DNA from: Planctomycetota bacterium
GTDB taxonomy: Bacteria; Planctomycetota; JACOTG01; JAJDCM01
Length of the DNA stretch: 64,000 nucleotides
Assembly (NCBI GenBank): GCA_029260825.1
Contig: JAJDCM010000322.1
Location: 1 to 64,000 of the forward strand
Direction: 5' to 3'
The notes under the pieces are model-generated. The model had not been told where the DNA came from. It saw only the letters and a list, made by a program, of their open reading frames with translations, and searched no databases. Of this stretch, positions 10,011 through 19,881 are shown in pieces. Each line of letters starts with the position of its first letter. Within the stretch, counting starts at the first letter, position 1. The position numbers were made by a program, and so were the translations under genes.

Positions 10011-10955
10011 TCAGAGGACTCCTTTCAAGAAGTCTTCAATCACGCGGTAGACTCCTCGGAGTTCCCAGCCGAGTCTGTCCCGGAGTCGATGGCTGATGAG
10101 GGAGCAATTTGCCGGCCGAGCGGCTCCCGTCGGGGGGGCTTCTTCTTTCTTGATGAGTTGCTGGTCGTACCCTCGTAGCGGGGCCAACGCCCGGGCAAAC
10201 TCGTAGCGGTTGAGGCTGCTGGCTCCTCCAGCATGAAAGAGCTCGCTCGGGGCATCCGGAGCCCCGCCTTCGGAGGCGAGATGGAGGATGGCCTGGACCA
10301 GGTCCGATCGATCGGTGGGTGAGCGAAACTCCCACCCGTGGAGTGTTACCGGCCTGTTTTCCCGGGTTGCATTTTCGATGAAGCTTTCATGAGGTGCTGC
10401 TTCCCCCGGATCATAGATGAGGGACGGGCGGAGAATGATGGCCCGGCAAAGAGGCCTTACAAGCTCCTCAGCTTCGAGTTTCAGGGCTCCATAGGGAAGG
10501 AGGGGGGCTGGCCGATCCTCTTCCGCATACGCGCCCTGAGAGCCGCAAAAGACCAGATCGGTCGAGAGGTGAATCAGACGTGCTCCCACGGTCTTGACGC
10601 CGGCGACGACTCCGCGGGTTCCGGCGACGATGACTTTCTCCTGCTGGTCGGGCTCCTTGCTGTAGGCGCAATGAACAACAACATCCGGGGAGACCTCCTG
10701 GATGAGCTGGACCGTCTTTTTTTCGTTTGAAAGATCACAGACCCGGGTCTCGATGGACGTGGCAGCCGAGGGGAGGGGAGTTCGATGAAGGAGCGCGACA
10801 ACTCGCCATCCGGTCATTTTCGCCCTGATGGCAAGGTTCCGACCGACAAAACCGGCGGCACCGGTGATCAGAAGGGTCGGGGGGACCTCGCTCCGGGTGA
10901 GGTTGTTTTCGTTTTCCATCTCCCGGATTTGGTCATACATCCAGGATCGGGTCAA
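10011..10955 (-). CDS. RmlD-like NAD(P)-dependent sugar reductase
   Basis: This short-chain dehydrogenase of the extended type resembles dTDP-4-dehydrorhamnose reductases. The Rossmann glycine motif ITGAAGFVGRN is near residue 30, VVHCAYS follows, and the active-site YGALKLEAE provides Tyr and Lys in YxxxK. The upstream LSTDLVFCG supplies the S/T. The N-terminus is probably shorter than the track shows (MENENNLT, residue 13). Related products make rhamnose or similar sugars. It is divergent from a glycosyltransferase, which supports a role in surface glycans, but the true substrate is unknown. Confidence 0.75.
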   Translation of the reverse strand: MTRSWMYDQIREMENENNLTRSEVPPTLLITGAAGFVGRNLAIRAKMTGWRVVALLHRTPLPSAATSIETRVCDLSNEKKTVQLIQEVSPDVVVHCAYSKEPDQQEKVIVAGTRGVVAGVKTVGARLIHLSTDLVFCGSQGAYAEEDRPAPLLPYGALKLEAEELVRPLCRAIILRPSLIYDPGEAAPHESFIENATRENRPVTLHGWEFRSPTDRSDLVQAILHLASEGGAPDAPSELFHAGGASSLNRYEFARALAPLRGYDQQLIKKEEAPPTGAARPANCSLISHRLRDRLGWELRGVYRVIEDFLKGVL

Positions 10956-10959
10956 CCCG

Positions 10960-10988
10960 TTGCTCTTGCCCGTTCGTCATCCTAAAAT
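10960..10988 (+). promoter_or_regulatory. candidate sigma70-type promoter for the glycosyltransferase gene
   Basis: TTGCTC and TAAAAT are separated by 17 bases, about 90 bp upstream of the glycosyltransferase start. The match is by eye only. Confidence 0.4.
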
Positions 10989-11075
10989 CAAAGGGGTGGA
11001 GGAAGCCCGCCCCGAAGAAAAAAGTGAACCTGTCCTCGGTCTGGTGAAGGACGTGGGGATGAGAAGGGTGAGCCA

Positions 11076-12221
11076 TTGAATATCGGTTTCGACCTCAGCG
11101 TTCAGGAGGATCGTCCGGCGGGGGTCGCTCGGCTCCAGCTTTCTCTCCTGGAGGGGCTCGAGCAGAACGAGGCGGATCACCGGTATTTTCTCTATTCCCG
11201 TGTCCCTGTCGATCTTCCGGTCGAGCTCGGCAGCCGGTTTCAGCGGGTTGTCACGAACCATCCGAAGATGACGCCCCGGCGATGGCGGTCTAAAGTCGTC
11301 ACCGGGTGCATCCGGGAAGATGGGATCGGCATCTTTCATTCCCCGTTCGTTGCCATTCCGTATCGAGGTCCGGGGGCGCGCATTGCTACCGCCCACGACA
11401 TCCCCTGGGTTCATCACGAGACGGTGAGGGAAGGCGGGTCGTTCCGGAAGGCTCTCGCCATCGGAAAGACGATGATCCGAGCGTCCCGGGTTCTTGTTCC
11501 TTCCGAGTTCACTCGCGCTGACCTTGTTGGACTCAAAGCCAATTATGCCCGGAAGGTCGAGGTCGTGCGGCCGGGTCTTCTTCGCCGGTTCTTTGCCGAG
11601 CCGACACCGCTTGCAAGAGTGCGTGAACTCTGCCGGAGCCTTGGCCTCCCGGATCCACCGTTCCTTCTAGCGGTGGGAACATTGCGCATGCGAAAGAACA
11701 TGAATCTGATTCTGCGGGCATTTGCCCGCCTTGCAAAACTCGATGTCGATGGGACTCGATTGCCACCGCTGGTGGTCGTGGGGGCAACGGATGAGCCCCC
11801 GGAGAAGTTGCGAGCGTGGGTGTCCGAGTTCCTCGATCCTTCCCGGGTCTTCTTCACCGGTTATCTGAAGGAAGAGGCACTTGTTCCTCTCTACGATGGA
11901 TCGGCTTGCTTCCTTTTTCCTTCCCTCCTGGAGGGCTTTGGTTTTCCTCCGCTTGAGGCGTTCGCCCGCCGGGTTCCGGTGGTTGCCTCAACTTCCGGGG
12001 CGGTCCCTGAAGTTCTTGGGACTTCAAACGCGCTTTTTGTCGCTCCGGATGACGAGGACGGTTGGGTGGAGGCCGTCATGCGGGTGCTTTCCGAGGAGTC
12101 GGTGCGTCGTTCTCTGATGGACTCGGGGATGAAGAGGGCTCAGTCCTTCAATTCCGCGGACTTTGGATCTCGTGTACTATCGATTTACGAGGAGTTGGAG
12201 TCGGAAGCCGTTCGAAGTTAG
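11076..12221 (+). CDS. GT4-family glycosyltransferase
   Basis: This GT-B fold retaining glycosyltransferase transfers a sugar from a nucleotide donor during polysaccharide or glycolipid synthesis. The C-terminal donor domain shows GTLRMRKNMNLILRAFA and the family E-x7-E site in EGFGFPPLEAF, then PVVASTSGAVPEV. The N-terminal acceptor domain contains FHSPFVAIPYRG and HDIPWVHH. The start codon is TTG with GAGAAGG just upstream. It is 381 residues long. It is divergent from the RmlD-like reductase, which fits a small surface-sugar locus. Confidence 0.85.
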   Translation: MNIGFDLSVQEDRPAGVARLQLSLLEGLEQNEADHRYFLYSRVPVDLPVELGSRFQRVVTNHPKMTPRRWRSKVVTGCIREDGIGIFHSPFVAIPYRGPGARIATAHDIPWVHHETVREGGSFRKALAIGKTMIRASRVLVPSEFTRADLVGLKANYARKVEVVRPGLLRRFFAEPTPLARVRELCRSLGLPDPPFLLAVGTLRMRKNMNLILRAFARLAKLDVDGTRLPPLVVVGATDEPPEKLRAWVSEFLDPSRVFFTGYLKEEALVPLYDGSACFLFPSLLEGFGFPPLEAFARRVPVVASTSGAVPEVLGTSNALFVAPDDEDGWVEAVMRVLSEESVRRSLMDSGMKRAQSFNSADFGSRVLSIYEELESEAVRS

Positions 12222-12324
12222 GGTCCACACTTGCATTATGATGTGCTATCCGATCCAATGACGGGTAGGGAATAGTCATTTTACTGGTTAACAGGTGGTC
12301 TAAGAGGGGAGCCCCCATCCACTG

Positions 12325-13719
12325 GTGATCCTTGACGGGTACGAAGTGGGTTCAACGGGCTATGAGAGGATGTTTCTGGTGAAACCTCCGATTTCAATCA
12401 TCGAGGTCGTTCTTGCCGCTTTGAGCTGTGTGGTTTTTCTATGCCCCGCCCAGGGGGAAGAAACTCGCGGGCTCCCGATTCTGCAGCCGAATTTCATCGT
12501 GATCCTGACGGACGATCTGCGGGCTGATTGCCTGGGGTACGCCGGCAATCAGGTCGTGCGCACTCCTGTTCTGGACGCGTTTGCCGCGGAGTCGGCTTGC
12601 TTTACACAGATGTATACCTGCAATCCGCTCTGTAGTCCAAGTCGTTCGGTGATCCTGAGCGGCCTCTATTCTCACCAGGCGGCAAACGGAATCCTTTCCA
12701 ATCGATCTTGGGTGGATTTCCCGTCGGACACGACAACCCTGGCTTCAGAGCTCAATACCGCTGGTTACCGGACCGCCTTTATCGGGAAAACCCATCTCGG
12801 GGGGGATCCTCGAGCCTGGGGGTTTCAGGATGTTCCCATGTGGTTGCCCACCGGATCCATCGCGTATGAAGATCCGACCCTTTTTGTGAATGGTCGCTAC
12901 CGCCGTGTCGCCGGGAATATTACCCGATCGTTTGCGACTGCGGCCCTTCGCTTCTTGCGCCTTCGAGGGAACGGGAAGGCTCCCTGGTTGCTGTTCGTTT
13001 CAACCACTGCGCCCCACGGACCCTACTGCTGTACGGATACTTATCCTTACACTCAAAAAGAAATCGAAGCCGATCCTCCTCCGGATTTTCCTCCGGGTAC
13101 TCCCATGGACGAGTTCGATTGGGCCAGCTACTATGCGACGATTTCCGATCTGGATGCCGAAGTCGGTCGGATCTTGACCGAAGTGAACGATCTTGGCCTT
13201 CGGGAAAAGACCTACGTCCTGTTCACCAGCGACCAGGGCCTCATGGCCGGGAGTCATGATACCGGCCAGATCAAATCGGTCTGGTTTAACGAGGCGATCC
13301 GGGTGCCGGGTTTGTTTCGGGGGCCGGGAGTGAGTGCGGGGGACGTGAATGTTCCGGTGATGACCTTGGACATCCTCCCGACCTTGCTCGAGCTTGCGGG
13401 CATTCGGCCTCCGTCGACCCTCTCGGGAAAGAGTCTTGTGGGACCCATCCTGAACGGGAACCCCATCCACGATTCGGTCTTCTCGGAAAGCGAGACGTTT
13501 ACCGGTTCGGTCCCGACCTGGCAGATGGTGCGTTCCTATGAAGGGCTGAGCGCGGGCTTCAAGTACGTCATCGAGCCGGGCGAAGGAAACGAGTATCTCT
13601 ACGACGAAATCAAAGATCCCTTCGAGCTTCAGAACCTTCTCGATCTTCCCGACCCTCCCCAGAAGGTTTTGGATCGCCTCCGTCTTCTTCACAGCTCCTG
13701 GTTCACGTCGACGCCTTAG
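12325..13719 (+). CDS. exported type I sulfatase
   Basis: This is an arylsulfatase-type sulfate ester hydrolase. The formylglycine motif CSPSR places the modified cysteine at C103, and the metal ligands D63-D64 lie in LTDDLRADCLGY. HTTAPHG-type ligands (TTAPHGPYCC) and FTSDQGLMAGSH follow. The signal peptide near IIEVVLAALSCVVFL implies export. The start may be GTG 12325 or, more likely for a signal peptide, ATG 12370. Activity needs a formylglycine-generating enzyme or anSME, neither of which is in the window. It closely resembles the second sulfatase at 20929. Confidence 0.9.
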   Translation: MILDGYEVGSTGYERMFLVKPPISIIEVVLAALSCVVFLCPAQGEETRGLPILQPNFIVILTDDLRADCLGYAGNQVVRTPVLDAFAAESACFTQMYTCNPLCSPSRSVILSGLYSHQAANGILSNRSWVDFPSDTTTLASELNTAGYRTAFIGKTHLGGDPRAWGFQDVPMWLPTGSIAYEDPTLFVNGRYRRVAGNITRSFATAALRFLRLRGNGKAPWLLFVSTTAPHGPYCCTDTYPYTQKEIEADPPPDFPPGTPMDEFDWASYYATISDLDAEVGRILTEVNDLGLREKTYVLFTSDQGLMAGSHDTGQIKSVWFNEAIRVPGLFRGPGVSAGDVNVPVMTLDILPTLLELAGIRPPSTLSGKSLVGPILNGNPIHDSVFSESETFTGSVPTWQMVRSYEGLSAGFKYVIEPGEGNEYLYDEIKDPFELQNLLDLPDPPQKVLDRLRLLHSSWFTSTP

Positions 13720-13741
13720 CAGCCTCTTCGTCGGCGAACCG

Positions 13742-14335
13742 CTACGTTCCCTTTGTGATCAGGAATGCTCCGAAAAAGAGCCCGGCTCCAATAGCCAAGA
13801 GCCCGATGACCACGAGCGCTTTGAAGATAAACCCTCTTTGGGCGATGTCCTCACGAAGAAGGCCTGACTCTTTCTTCCCGGCATAGGGGCTGAACTGGAG
13901 GGCCGAGTCTCTTGCCTGGAGATCGCTCCGCCCCGCCTGAAGGACTTCTTTTTTGGCGGGAGCCTGGCGAATTTCGTCCTCTTCTTTTGGAGGGAGAGGA
14001 GCCGCTTGTGGAGTGGGTTTTGGGGGCAGCGGTCTTCTGGGTCGAGCCGCCGCATCTCCCTCGAACCGGAGGAGGGTGGATCCGACCCGGATGGTATCTC
14101 CCACCTGAAGAGGGTTGCTTGTGGCGGGCACATCGTTGACCTTGGTGCCGTTTGAACTCTGCAGGTCGACCACGAAGTAGTCGTTCCCCGACCGGTAGAG
14201 CCGTGCGTGTCGCCGGGAAAGAGTGGTGTCAGCGAGACGAACTTCCGCCTCTTTTCCGCGTCCGATGATGGCCTTGTCGGGGAGGTCGAACCGTTCACCT
14301 TGGTTCTTTCCTTCCAGCACGATGATGGATGACAT
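13742..14335 (-). CDS. FHA-domain membrane protein
   Basis: The track ORF (535 aa) runs back over the ABC gene. The true start is the ATG at 14335, where the FHA domain begins. Residues 1-90 are a forkhead-associated phosphothreonine-binding domain: IIGRGKEAEVRLAD, SRRHARL and DLQSSNGTKVND carry the Arg, Ser-Arg-His and Asn signature. A proline- and charge-rich linker follows, then one C-terminal membrane helix (ALVVIGLLAIGAGLFFGAF). It probably recruits a phosphorylated partner at the inner membrane. No Ser/Thr kinase is adjacent. It is divergent from the ABC pair. Confidence 0.85.
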   Translation of the reverse strand: MSSIIVLEGKNQGERFDLPDKAIIGRGKEAEVRLADTTLSRRHARLYRSGNDYFVVDLQSSNGTKVNDVPATSNPLQVGDTIRVGSTLLRFEGDAAARPRRPLPPKPTPQAAPLPPKEEDEIRQAPAKKEVLQAGRSDLQARDSALQFSPYAGKKESGLLREDIAQRGFIFKALVVIGLLAIGAGLFFGAFLITKGT

Positions 14336-14398
14336 CGCGCAAGTGTACCATGGAGTAAAAGAAGCGAGAAACAGGGTACGAAGCCAGGAGTTCAAGAA

Positions 14399-15274
14399 AT
14401 GAACGTGGACGGGCCAAAGGTCAAGGCTCATCATCTGAAGAAGGAATACCGGGATTTCTGGGGGCGGCGCCGGGTGCCGGCGCTCTCCAACTTCAGCCTC
14501 GAAATCCGGGCGGGTGAGGTCGTCGGTCTCGTGGGAAGAAATGGGTCGGGAAAGACCACCGCTCTCAAATGCCTTCTTGGTTTGATTCGACCGACCCAGG
14601 GTGACGTCGAAGTCCTTTCCGGGGATCCACGAGATCCGGCGGTTCGACGGCAGGTCGGCTACGTCCCCGAGAAAACCGACCTGAACCCGCTTCTCACGCC
14701 CGTCGAACTCTTTCACTATCACGGTCGTCTCCTGGGAGTGGATCCGGCCACCCGGCGGAAAAGGACCGATGAACTCCTCTCCAAGCTTGACCTGCAGCGG
14801 GATTCCAGGAGACAGCTTCGACGCCTGTCCCTCGGAACCGCACGAAGAACGGCCCTGGGTGTGGCCCTCATGAATGAGCCAAAAGTCCTCTTTCTTGATG
14901 AGCCTCTTTCGGCGGTTGACCCGGAAGGGGTGGCTCGTTTTCGTGATCTCCTGATGGGGCTCAAGGGGAGGGGGGCGGCGATTCTTCTTTCGTCCCACAT
15001 CCTCTCTCATCTTCCGGACATCGCGGACAGGATCCTCTTTCTTCACGACGGAGAGATCAAACTCTCGGGAGGGGTGGATGAGATCTTGAAGAGGGACGAG
15101 GGGACTCGCCTTGCGCTTTCCGGGCTGAGCGAAGGCCAGGTCGAAGAGGTCATCCGGGAAATTCGAGCCCGGGGCGGGAAGGTCGAGGATGTCGGGCCGG
15201 GCCGTCGGAGCCTGGAGAGCCTCTATCTGGAAATCGTCGGCTCCTTCCGGGCGGAGGGAGAGGATGGTCCATGA
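14399..15274 (+). CDS. ABC transporter ATP-binding protein
   Basis: A nucleotide-binding subunit of 291 residues. Walker A is GRNGSGKTT (K52), the signature is LRRLSLGTARR, Walker B is VLFLDEPLSAVDP, and the switch histidine is in LLSSHILSHL. The layout matches ABC-2-type exporters of the CcmA/Nod-like class rather than importers. The stop overlaps the start of the membrane protein (ATGA), so the two form a complex. The substrate is unknown. Confidence 0.92.
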   Translation: MNVDGPKVKAHHLKKEYRDFWGRRRVPALSNFSLEIRAGEVVGLVGRNGSGKTTALKCLLGLIRPTQGDVEVLSGDPRDPAVRRQVGYVPEKTDLNPLLTPVELFHYHGRLLGVDPATRRKRTDELLSKLDLQRDSRRQLRRLSLGTARRTALGVALMNEPKVLFLDEPLSAVDPEGVARFRDLLMGLKGRGAAILLSSHILSHLPDIADRILFLHDGEIKLSGGVDEILKRDEGTRLALSGLSEGQVEEVIREIRARGGKVEDVGPGRRSLESLYLEIVGSFRAEGEDGP

Positions 15275-16512
15275 TTCTCCTGGTTCTTTCTGAAGCTCTG
15301 CACTGCCTCCGTGTCCTGACTCGATCGCCCTATCTCTTGCCGTTTGCAATCGGGTTTCTTGTCGTTCGGGGCTTTCTTCTGATCTCTTTGGGTGAGGACG
15401 CGACTCTTCCCGAGCAGGAGATGCGGGCCAGGCTAAGCCTTGCCCTGATTTCGGTTCCCCTTTCGATTTATCTGGCCATGTACACGGTCACGAGAGATCG
15501 TTCTTCAGCCTCCTCGATTCTCTCCATTTCCGGGAAGCTTGGCTGGTCGGGGTTCCTCCTCGGCCGGGGTCTTGGGGGTTGTCTCTTCCTGGCTTGTTTC
15601 TGGGGAATGGCTCTGATCGCGGATGTTGGCGTCTTTTCCTTTTTCGAATCGGAGTCCGGGGAGAAAAAGCCCCGACCCGCCAGCCGCTTTGCGCGGTACG
15701 TCCCCGGGGAAAGGGAAATCACGAGGGACTCGGAGGGCTATTTCTGGCTCCGCAAGGGGAAGGGCGTGGCGACATTTCGGTTTGCTCCCTCGGGTCGGGA
15801 GGGGCGGGCTGAATTTGTTTACGCCCGAGCTCGTGTGCGCTGGATGCCCGGCGCCGAACAGGTCTCCCGGAGCATCGGTCTTACCTATGAGTTTTCCGAC
15901 CTTCGGGGAAACGGGGAGAATGGAGAAGAGCCAGAGACCGGGAGGCTCCTTCTTTCCGGGGCCTGCGGGGTGAAGGCGCCGGTGCCTGATTGGCTCGCGG
16001 ACGGGGGCCAGGCCTTTTTGCTCCACTTGTCGGTCCCTTCGAAGGCCGGAGTGGTCGGCCTCGAGCAGGGTCGGATCATGTGCCTTGGGGCCGTTTCGGC
16101 CTATCCTCCTTTTTATGCCAAGACTCTCCTTTCTCTTCTGGCCCTCTGCTGTTACCTGCATCTCATCACCGTCTTCGTATCGGCGTCCATCTCCGGTCTG
16201 GTCGGGCTGGGGGTCTCCCTCGGGCTCACCGTTCTGGGATCGGTGAGGCACCTTCTTCTGGAAGCCATCGGGACGGAGGGGTTTGAGGCATCTTCTCAGA
16301 TGAGCTGGCTTCTGGCCCTTCAGGTGAAGCTCCTCCGGCTCGTCACGATTCCAAGCCCGCGTCTCTCAGATCTTTGGAGTCCCGGGTTTCTGATGGATCG
16401 GGTCGATCTTCCTCTGGGCTTCCTTGCTTCGGACGCAGGAGTTTTGGCATTGTACTGCCTTCCGTTTTTTGTTATTGCGTGGGCCCTTTGTTGGATGCGA
16501 GAGGGCCGGTGA
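15271..16512 (+). CDS. membrane subunit of the ABC system (permease-like)
   Basis: The 413-residue protein has hydrophobic helices at the start (YLLPFAIGFLVVRGFLL, ALISVPLSIYLAMYTV) and at the end (LLSLLALCCYLHLITVF, VLALYCLPFFVIAWALC). Between about 130 and 270 lies a soluble, probably periplasmic, domain. There is no sequence motif that names a family. It is called a permease because it overlaps the ATPase gene by four bases and has an ABC-2-like arrangement of helices around a large extracytoplasmic insert. Confidence 0.65.
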   Translation: MILLVLSEALHCLRVLTRSPYLLPFAIGFLVVRGFLLISLGEDATLPEQEMRARLSLALISVPLSIYLAMYTVTRDRSSASSILSISGKLGWSGFLLGRGLGGCLFLACFWGMALIADVGVFSFFESESGEKKPRPASRFARYVPGEREITRDSEGYFWLRKGKGVATFRFAPSGREGRAEFVYARARVRWMPGAEQVSRSIGLTYEFSDLRGNGENGEEPETGRLLLSGACGVKAPVPDWLADGGQAFLLHLSVPSKAGVVGLEQGRIMCLGAVSAYPPFYAKTLLSLLALCCYLHLITVFVSASISGLVGLGVSLGLTVLGSVRHLLLEAIGTEGFEASSQMSWLLALQVKLLRLVTIPSPRLSDLWSPGFLMDRVDLPLGFLASDAGVLALYCLPFFVIAWALCWMREGR

Positions 16513-16591
16513 GCGTGTTCTCTTTGGCTTGAACGCCGGTATTTTCCCGGCGAGCCCCGGAGATCAACTTCATTGAAGCGATCTTGTATTG

Positions 16592-17590
16592 ATGCGAAGC
16601 GGCCTGATTCTTTTCACGCTCCTACTTCTTGTGGTGGCACAGTTTCTGGTGATCCGAGCTCTTGAGCCATCTGGTGTTGTTTCCAGGTCGGCTTCCGGTC
16701 TCACCGAGATTGACGATGCGACCGGTGGCGAGGATGGAGCGACCAGGCTCGAAAGACAGGCGATGTTCGCGCCTGACTTACCCGGAGTTTTGTTGGCCGG
16801 GTTTCGGGGCCTGGTGGTGGACCTCCTGTTTCTCAAGGCGCAGAGTGATCTTCGCCGGGGGGATAAGTGGGTTCTTCCGGAAGATTACCGCCTGATCGTC
16901 TCCCTGATGCCGCACAATGTCGAAATCTGGGACTTTTTGGCCTATCAGCTATCGTTCAACCTGGCGGACGAGGACCTTGAATCAAGGCGAGTCTGGCATC
17001 GAGAAGGACTGCGTTTTCTCGACGAAGGGCTGGCTGAAAACCCGGATTCTCCCCTTCTTCATCATTTAAAGGGTCGAATCCTGAGCCGGAGGCTGTTTGA
17101 TCCGGCTTTTGCTTGGTTGAAGGATGAGCACCTCCGGTTGGAGGGAGAGAGTGATCTGGCTCGGGCTGCCCACCATTTTCGGCGGGCATCAGAGCTTCTG
17201 CCGGACGAGCCAAGCTACTCGTTGGCCTGGGCCTCGGTCGAGATTGATCTTGGCGAGGAACGGGCCATGAGCGGCGATCTTGATCAGGCTTGTAAAGCGT
17301 TTGTTCGGGCCAGAGCGGCTGTAGGACGCTCCATTGCCCGTGGAGAGGAGGGGGGACTCGGCTTTCGAGTCGCCTGGCCTCGCATCAACCTCGCCCTGGA
17401 TGCTGTGGTTCAAAGCCGTAAGGCCTTGGCCGGGAAGGGCGGGTTTGACGGTACCGAAATCGACGGGGCCGTGAAGTTGCTGAACGACTTCAAGGCAATT
17501 GACCCCGAGAGTGAAGCTGCCTGGGTGGATGAACTCTTGCGCCGGCTTTTGGCGCGGCGCTCAAGAAACCCGGCAGGAGTTGACGAATAA
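16592..17590 (+). CDS. membrane-anchored TPR-like protein
   Basis: The track uses TTG 16589; the adjacent ATG at 16592 is the likelier start. A single N-terminal hydrophobic segment (LILFTLLLLVVAQFLVI) anchors the 332-residue protein. The rest is helical with TPR-like spacing (ARAAHHFRRASELLPDEPSYSLAWA, DQACKAFVRARAAVGR). FLKAQSDLRRGDKW and RLIVSLMPHNVEIWDFLAYQ look like the conserved head of a family found next to ABC-2 exporters. Position 79 bp after the permease suggests it serves that transporter. Its function is unproven. Confidence 0.6.
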   Translation: MRSGLILFTLLLLVVAQFLVIRALEPSGVVSRSASGLTEIDDATGGEDGATRLERQAMFAPDLPGVLLAGFRGLVVDLLFLKAQSDLRRGDKWVLPEDYRLIVSLMPHNVEIWDFLAYQLSFNLADEDLESRRVWHREGLRFLDEGLAENPDSPLLHHLKGRILSRRLFDPAFAWLKDEHLRLEGESDLARAAHHFRRASELLPDEPSYSLAWASVEIDLGEERAMSGDLDQACKAFVRARAAVGRSIARGEEGGLGFRVAWPRINLALDAVVQSRKALAGKGGFDGTEIDGAVKLLNDFKAIDPESEAAWVDELLRRLLARRSRNPAGVDE

Positions 17591-17607
17591 TCCGTGAATT
17601 TGATCGC

Positions 17608-17643
17608 AAGGCACTGCCCTCGATGACAGGGCAGGCCTTTTTT
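17608..17643 (+). terminator. Rho-independent terminator
   Basis: AAGGC-(A)-CTGCCCT pairs with AGGGCAG-GCCTT across a 7-base loop, with a one-base bulge, and is followed by a run of T. It ends the ABC/TPR unit 18 bp after the TPR gene and about 50 bp before hppA. Confidence 0.8.
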
Positions 17644-17689
17644 GGAAATCGATCTGAGAAGAATCAGAGGTCGAGGAAGAGGGAGTTAA

Positions 17690-19828
17690 ATGGAAGAGTT
17701 TGGACAGATTCTCACGATAGTGATCCCGATCGTCGGGCTTATTTTTGCCTTCAATCTTTACAAGAAGATCCTGAAGGAGCCGGAAGGCACCGACAAGATG
17801 AAAAAGATCGCCAAGGCGGTGCAGGATGGGGCTCGAGCCTTCATCACCACCGAGTACAAGGTGATCTCGATTTTTGCCGTCGTGCTCTTTGTTGTTCTGG
17901 GGCTGGGCATCAACTGGGGAACCGCATTTTGCTACATCCTCGGTGCGGCGATTTCTGCCACCGCTGGCTACGTCGGTCTTCGAGTTGCCACCATGGCTGC
18001 GGTTCGAACCACGGAAGGTGCGAAAACGAGCCTGAGCAAGGCTCTTGAGATTGCCTTTTCGAGTGGTTCGGTCATGGGCTTCACCGTGGTGGGTCTTGGC
18101 CTCATGGGCCTTTCCATCCTGCTCATTTTCCTGGATCCGACCGAGGTGTTTGGGTTCAGTCTCGGGGCCTCCTCGATCGCTCTGTTCGCTCGCGTCGGTG
18201 GAGGAATCTTCACCAAGGCGGCTGATGTTGGAGCCGACCTGGTGGGCAAGGTTGAGGCTGGAATTCCCGAGGATGATCCACGAAACCCGGCAGTGATCGC
18301 CGACAACGTTGGTGACAATGTTGGTGATGTCGCCGGGATGGGGGCCGACCTCTTCGAGAGCTATGTGGGATCCATCATTGCCTCGGTGGCGATTGCCGCG
18401 CTCATCGGAGCTTCGATGGCCGGTGAGTGGACGGCGGGACAGGCGTTTCCCGTGCTTCTTGCCGCCCTGGGTATCCTGGCTTCGATCGCTGGTACGTTCT
18501 TCGTCAAGACCGAAGACGAAACCGAACTCCACGCCGCTCTCTTCAAGGGGCTCCTGGTTTCAAGCGGTATAGTCCTCGGCTTTGCCGCGATCCTGACTCT
18601 TCTGCTGGATCTCGACTTTACCTGGAACGGCAAGGAATACGGAAGCTGGGGAGTCTTCTTCTCGGTCTTCTGCGGCCTGGCTCTGGGAGTCGTGGTCGGA
18701 AAGATAACCGAATACTACACGTCTGAATCCAAGCCACCGGCTCGGGAGATCGCCAAGCAATCCGAGACCGGAGCCGCGACCAACCTGATTCACGGTCTTG
18801 CGGTTGGAATGGCCTCGACGGCTCTTCCCGTGGTGTTCGTCTGTATTGCCATCGGCCTCTCCTATTACTTTGCTGACCTTTACGGCATTGCCATTGCCGC
18901 AGTAGGGATGCTTTCGACCCTGGGCATTTCTCTTGGGGTTGACGCCTACGGTCCTGTGGCTGACAACGCGGGTGGAATTGCCGAAATGGCCGAGTGTGAT
19001 CCCGAGATTCGAAAGAGGACGGATGCGCTCGACGCGGTTGGAAACACGACCGCCGCCATCGGAAAGGGTTTTGCCATCGGCTCCGCCGCTCTGACTGCTC
19101 TTGCTCTTTTTGCGACCTATTGCCAGAGCGCCAAGCTTACCGACGGCATCAACATCGTCGAGCCCATCGTGATCATCGGACTTCTCCTTGGAGGCATGTT
19201 GCCCTTCCTCTTCTCGTCGCTGACGATGCAGGCGGTGGGCCGGGCCGCGAACAAGATGATCGAAGAAGTTCGACGTCAGTTCCGGGAGAACAAGGGCATC
19301 ATGGAAGGAACCGTGGAGCCTGACTACGCTCGCTGCGTTTCCATCAGCACCAAGGCTTCCTTGATGGAGATGGTGATTCCCGGCCTCATGGCTGTGATCG
19401 CTCCCATCTTGATCGGTTGCCTTCTTGGTCCTGAGGCTCTCGGAGGCATGCTTGCCGGATCTTTGGTGACCGGCGTTCTCATGGCGATCAACATGTCCAA
19501 TGCCGGTGGCGCCTGGGACAATGCCAAGAAGTACATCGAGAGTGGTGCCCATGGTGGCAAGGGATCCGACGCTCACAAGGCGGCGGTTGTCGGCGACACG
19601 GTTGGAGATCCGTTCAAAGATACTTCCGGTCCGTCCCTCAATATTCTCGTGAAGCTGATGAGCATCGTGGCGCTGGTATTCATTCCCTTGTTCATCAGCA
19701 TTCACAGTGATGATGAGGGAGATACGAGTTCCAATGCGACTCTTTCTGCGCCCGCTAGCCTTCCCGATCACGGGGTGGCAAAGGGCGAAGAGGATGAGTC
19801 AGAAGAGAAGAACGAAGAAGAAGGCTAG
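17690..19828 (+). CDS. hppA: membrane-bound ion-translocating pyrophosphatase (K+-dependent type)
   Basis: The 712-residue integral membrane protein couples pyrophosphate hydrolysis to H+ or Na+ pumping. Catalytic blocks are visible: [20 protein letters not shown], then the acidic [19 protein letters not shown], and later [12 protein letters not shown] and [14 protein letters not shown]. Downstream the motif reads [17 protein letters not shown]. The Ala in GNTTAA (K in K+-independent forms) marks the K+-dependent subclass. Whether H+ or Na+ is moved cannot be told from this reading. The C-terminus carries a charged tail ([12 protein letters not shown]). rsfS follows within 55 bp. Confidence 0.95.
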   Translation: MEEFGQILTIVIPIVGLIFAFNLYKKILKEPEGTDKMKKIAKAVQDGARAFITTEYKVISIFAVVLFVVLGLGINWGTAFCYILGAAISATAGYVGLRVATMAAVRTTEGAKTSLSKALEIAFSSGSVMGFTVVGLGLMGLSILLIFLDPTEVFGFSLGASSIALFARVGGGIFTKAADVGADLVGKVEAGIPEDDPRNPAVIADNVGDNVGDVAGMGADLFESYVGSIIASVAIAALIGASMAGEWTAGQAFPVLLAALGILASIAGTFFVKTEDETELHAALFKGLLVSSGIVLGFAAILTLLLDLDFTWNGKEYGSWGVFFSVFCGLALGVVVGKITEYYTSESKPPAREIAKQSETGAATNLIHGLAVGMASTALPVVFVCIAIGLSYYFADLYGIAIAAVGMLSTLGISLGVDAYGPVADNAGGIAEMAECDPEIRKRTDALDAVGNTTAAIGKGFAIGSAALTALALFATYCQSAKLTDGINIVEPIVIIGLLLGGMLPFLFSSLTMQAVGRAANKMIEEVRRQFRENKGIMEGTVEPDYARCVSISTKASLMEMVIPGLMAVIAPILIGCLLGPEALGGMLAGSLVTGVLMAINMSNAGGAWDNAKKYIESGAHGGKGSDAHKAAVVGDTVGDPFKDTSGPSLNILVKLMSIVALVFIPLFISIHSDDEGDTSSNATLSAPASLPDHGVAKGEEDESEEKNEEEG

Positions 19829-19881
19829 TCGTTACTCGCTCATGCGTCGCGCGCAATCAGGCGTGCGACGCAATCAGCGAG

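Noticed and set aside
13742-15349. 535-aa minus-strand ORF taken as one protein
   Set aside because: Only the last 197 residues are an FHA protein; the rest is antisense to the ABC ATPase gene, which has all family motifs on the plus strand.
16534-16552. Terminator after the ABC permease gene
   Set aside because: A 6-bp stem (CGCCGG/CCGGCG) without a T-run; the real terminator is after the TPR gene.
18560-19771. 403-aa minus-strand ORF
   Set aside because: Antisense shadow of hppA.
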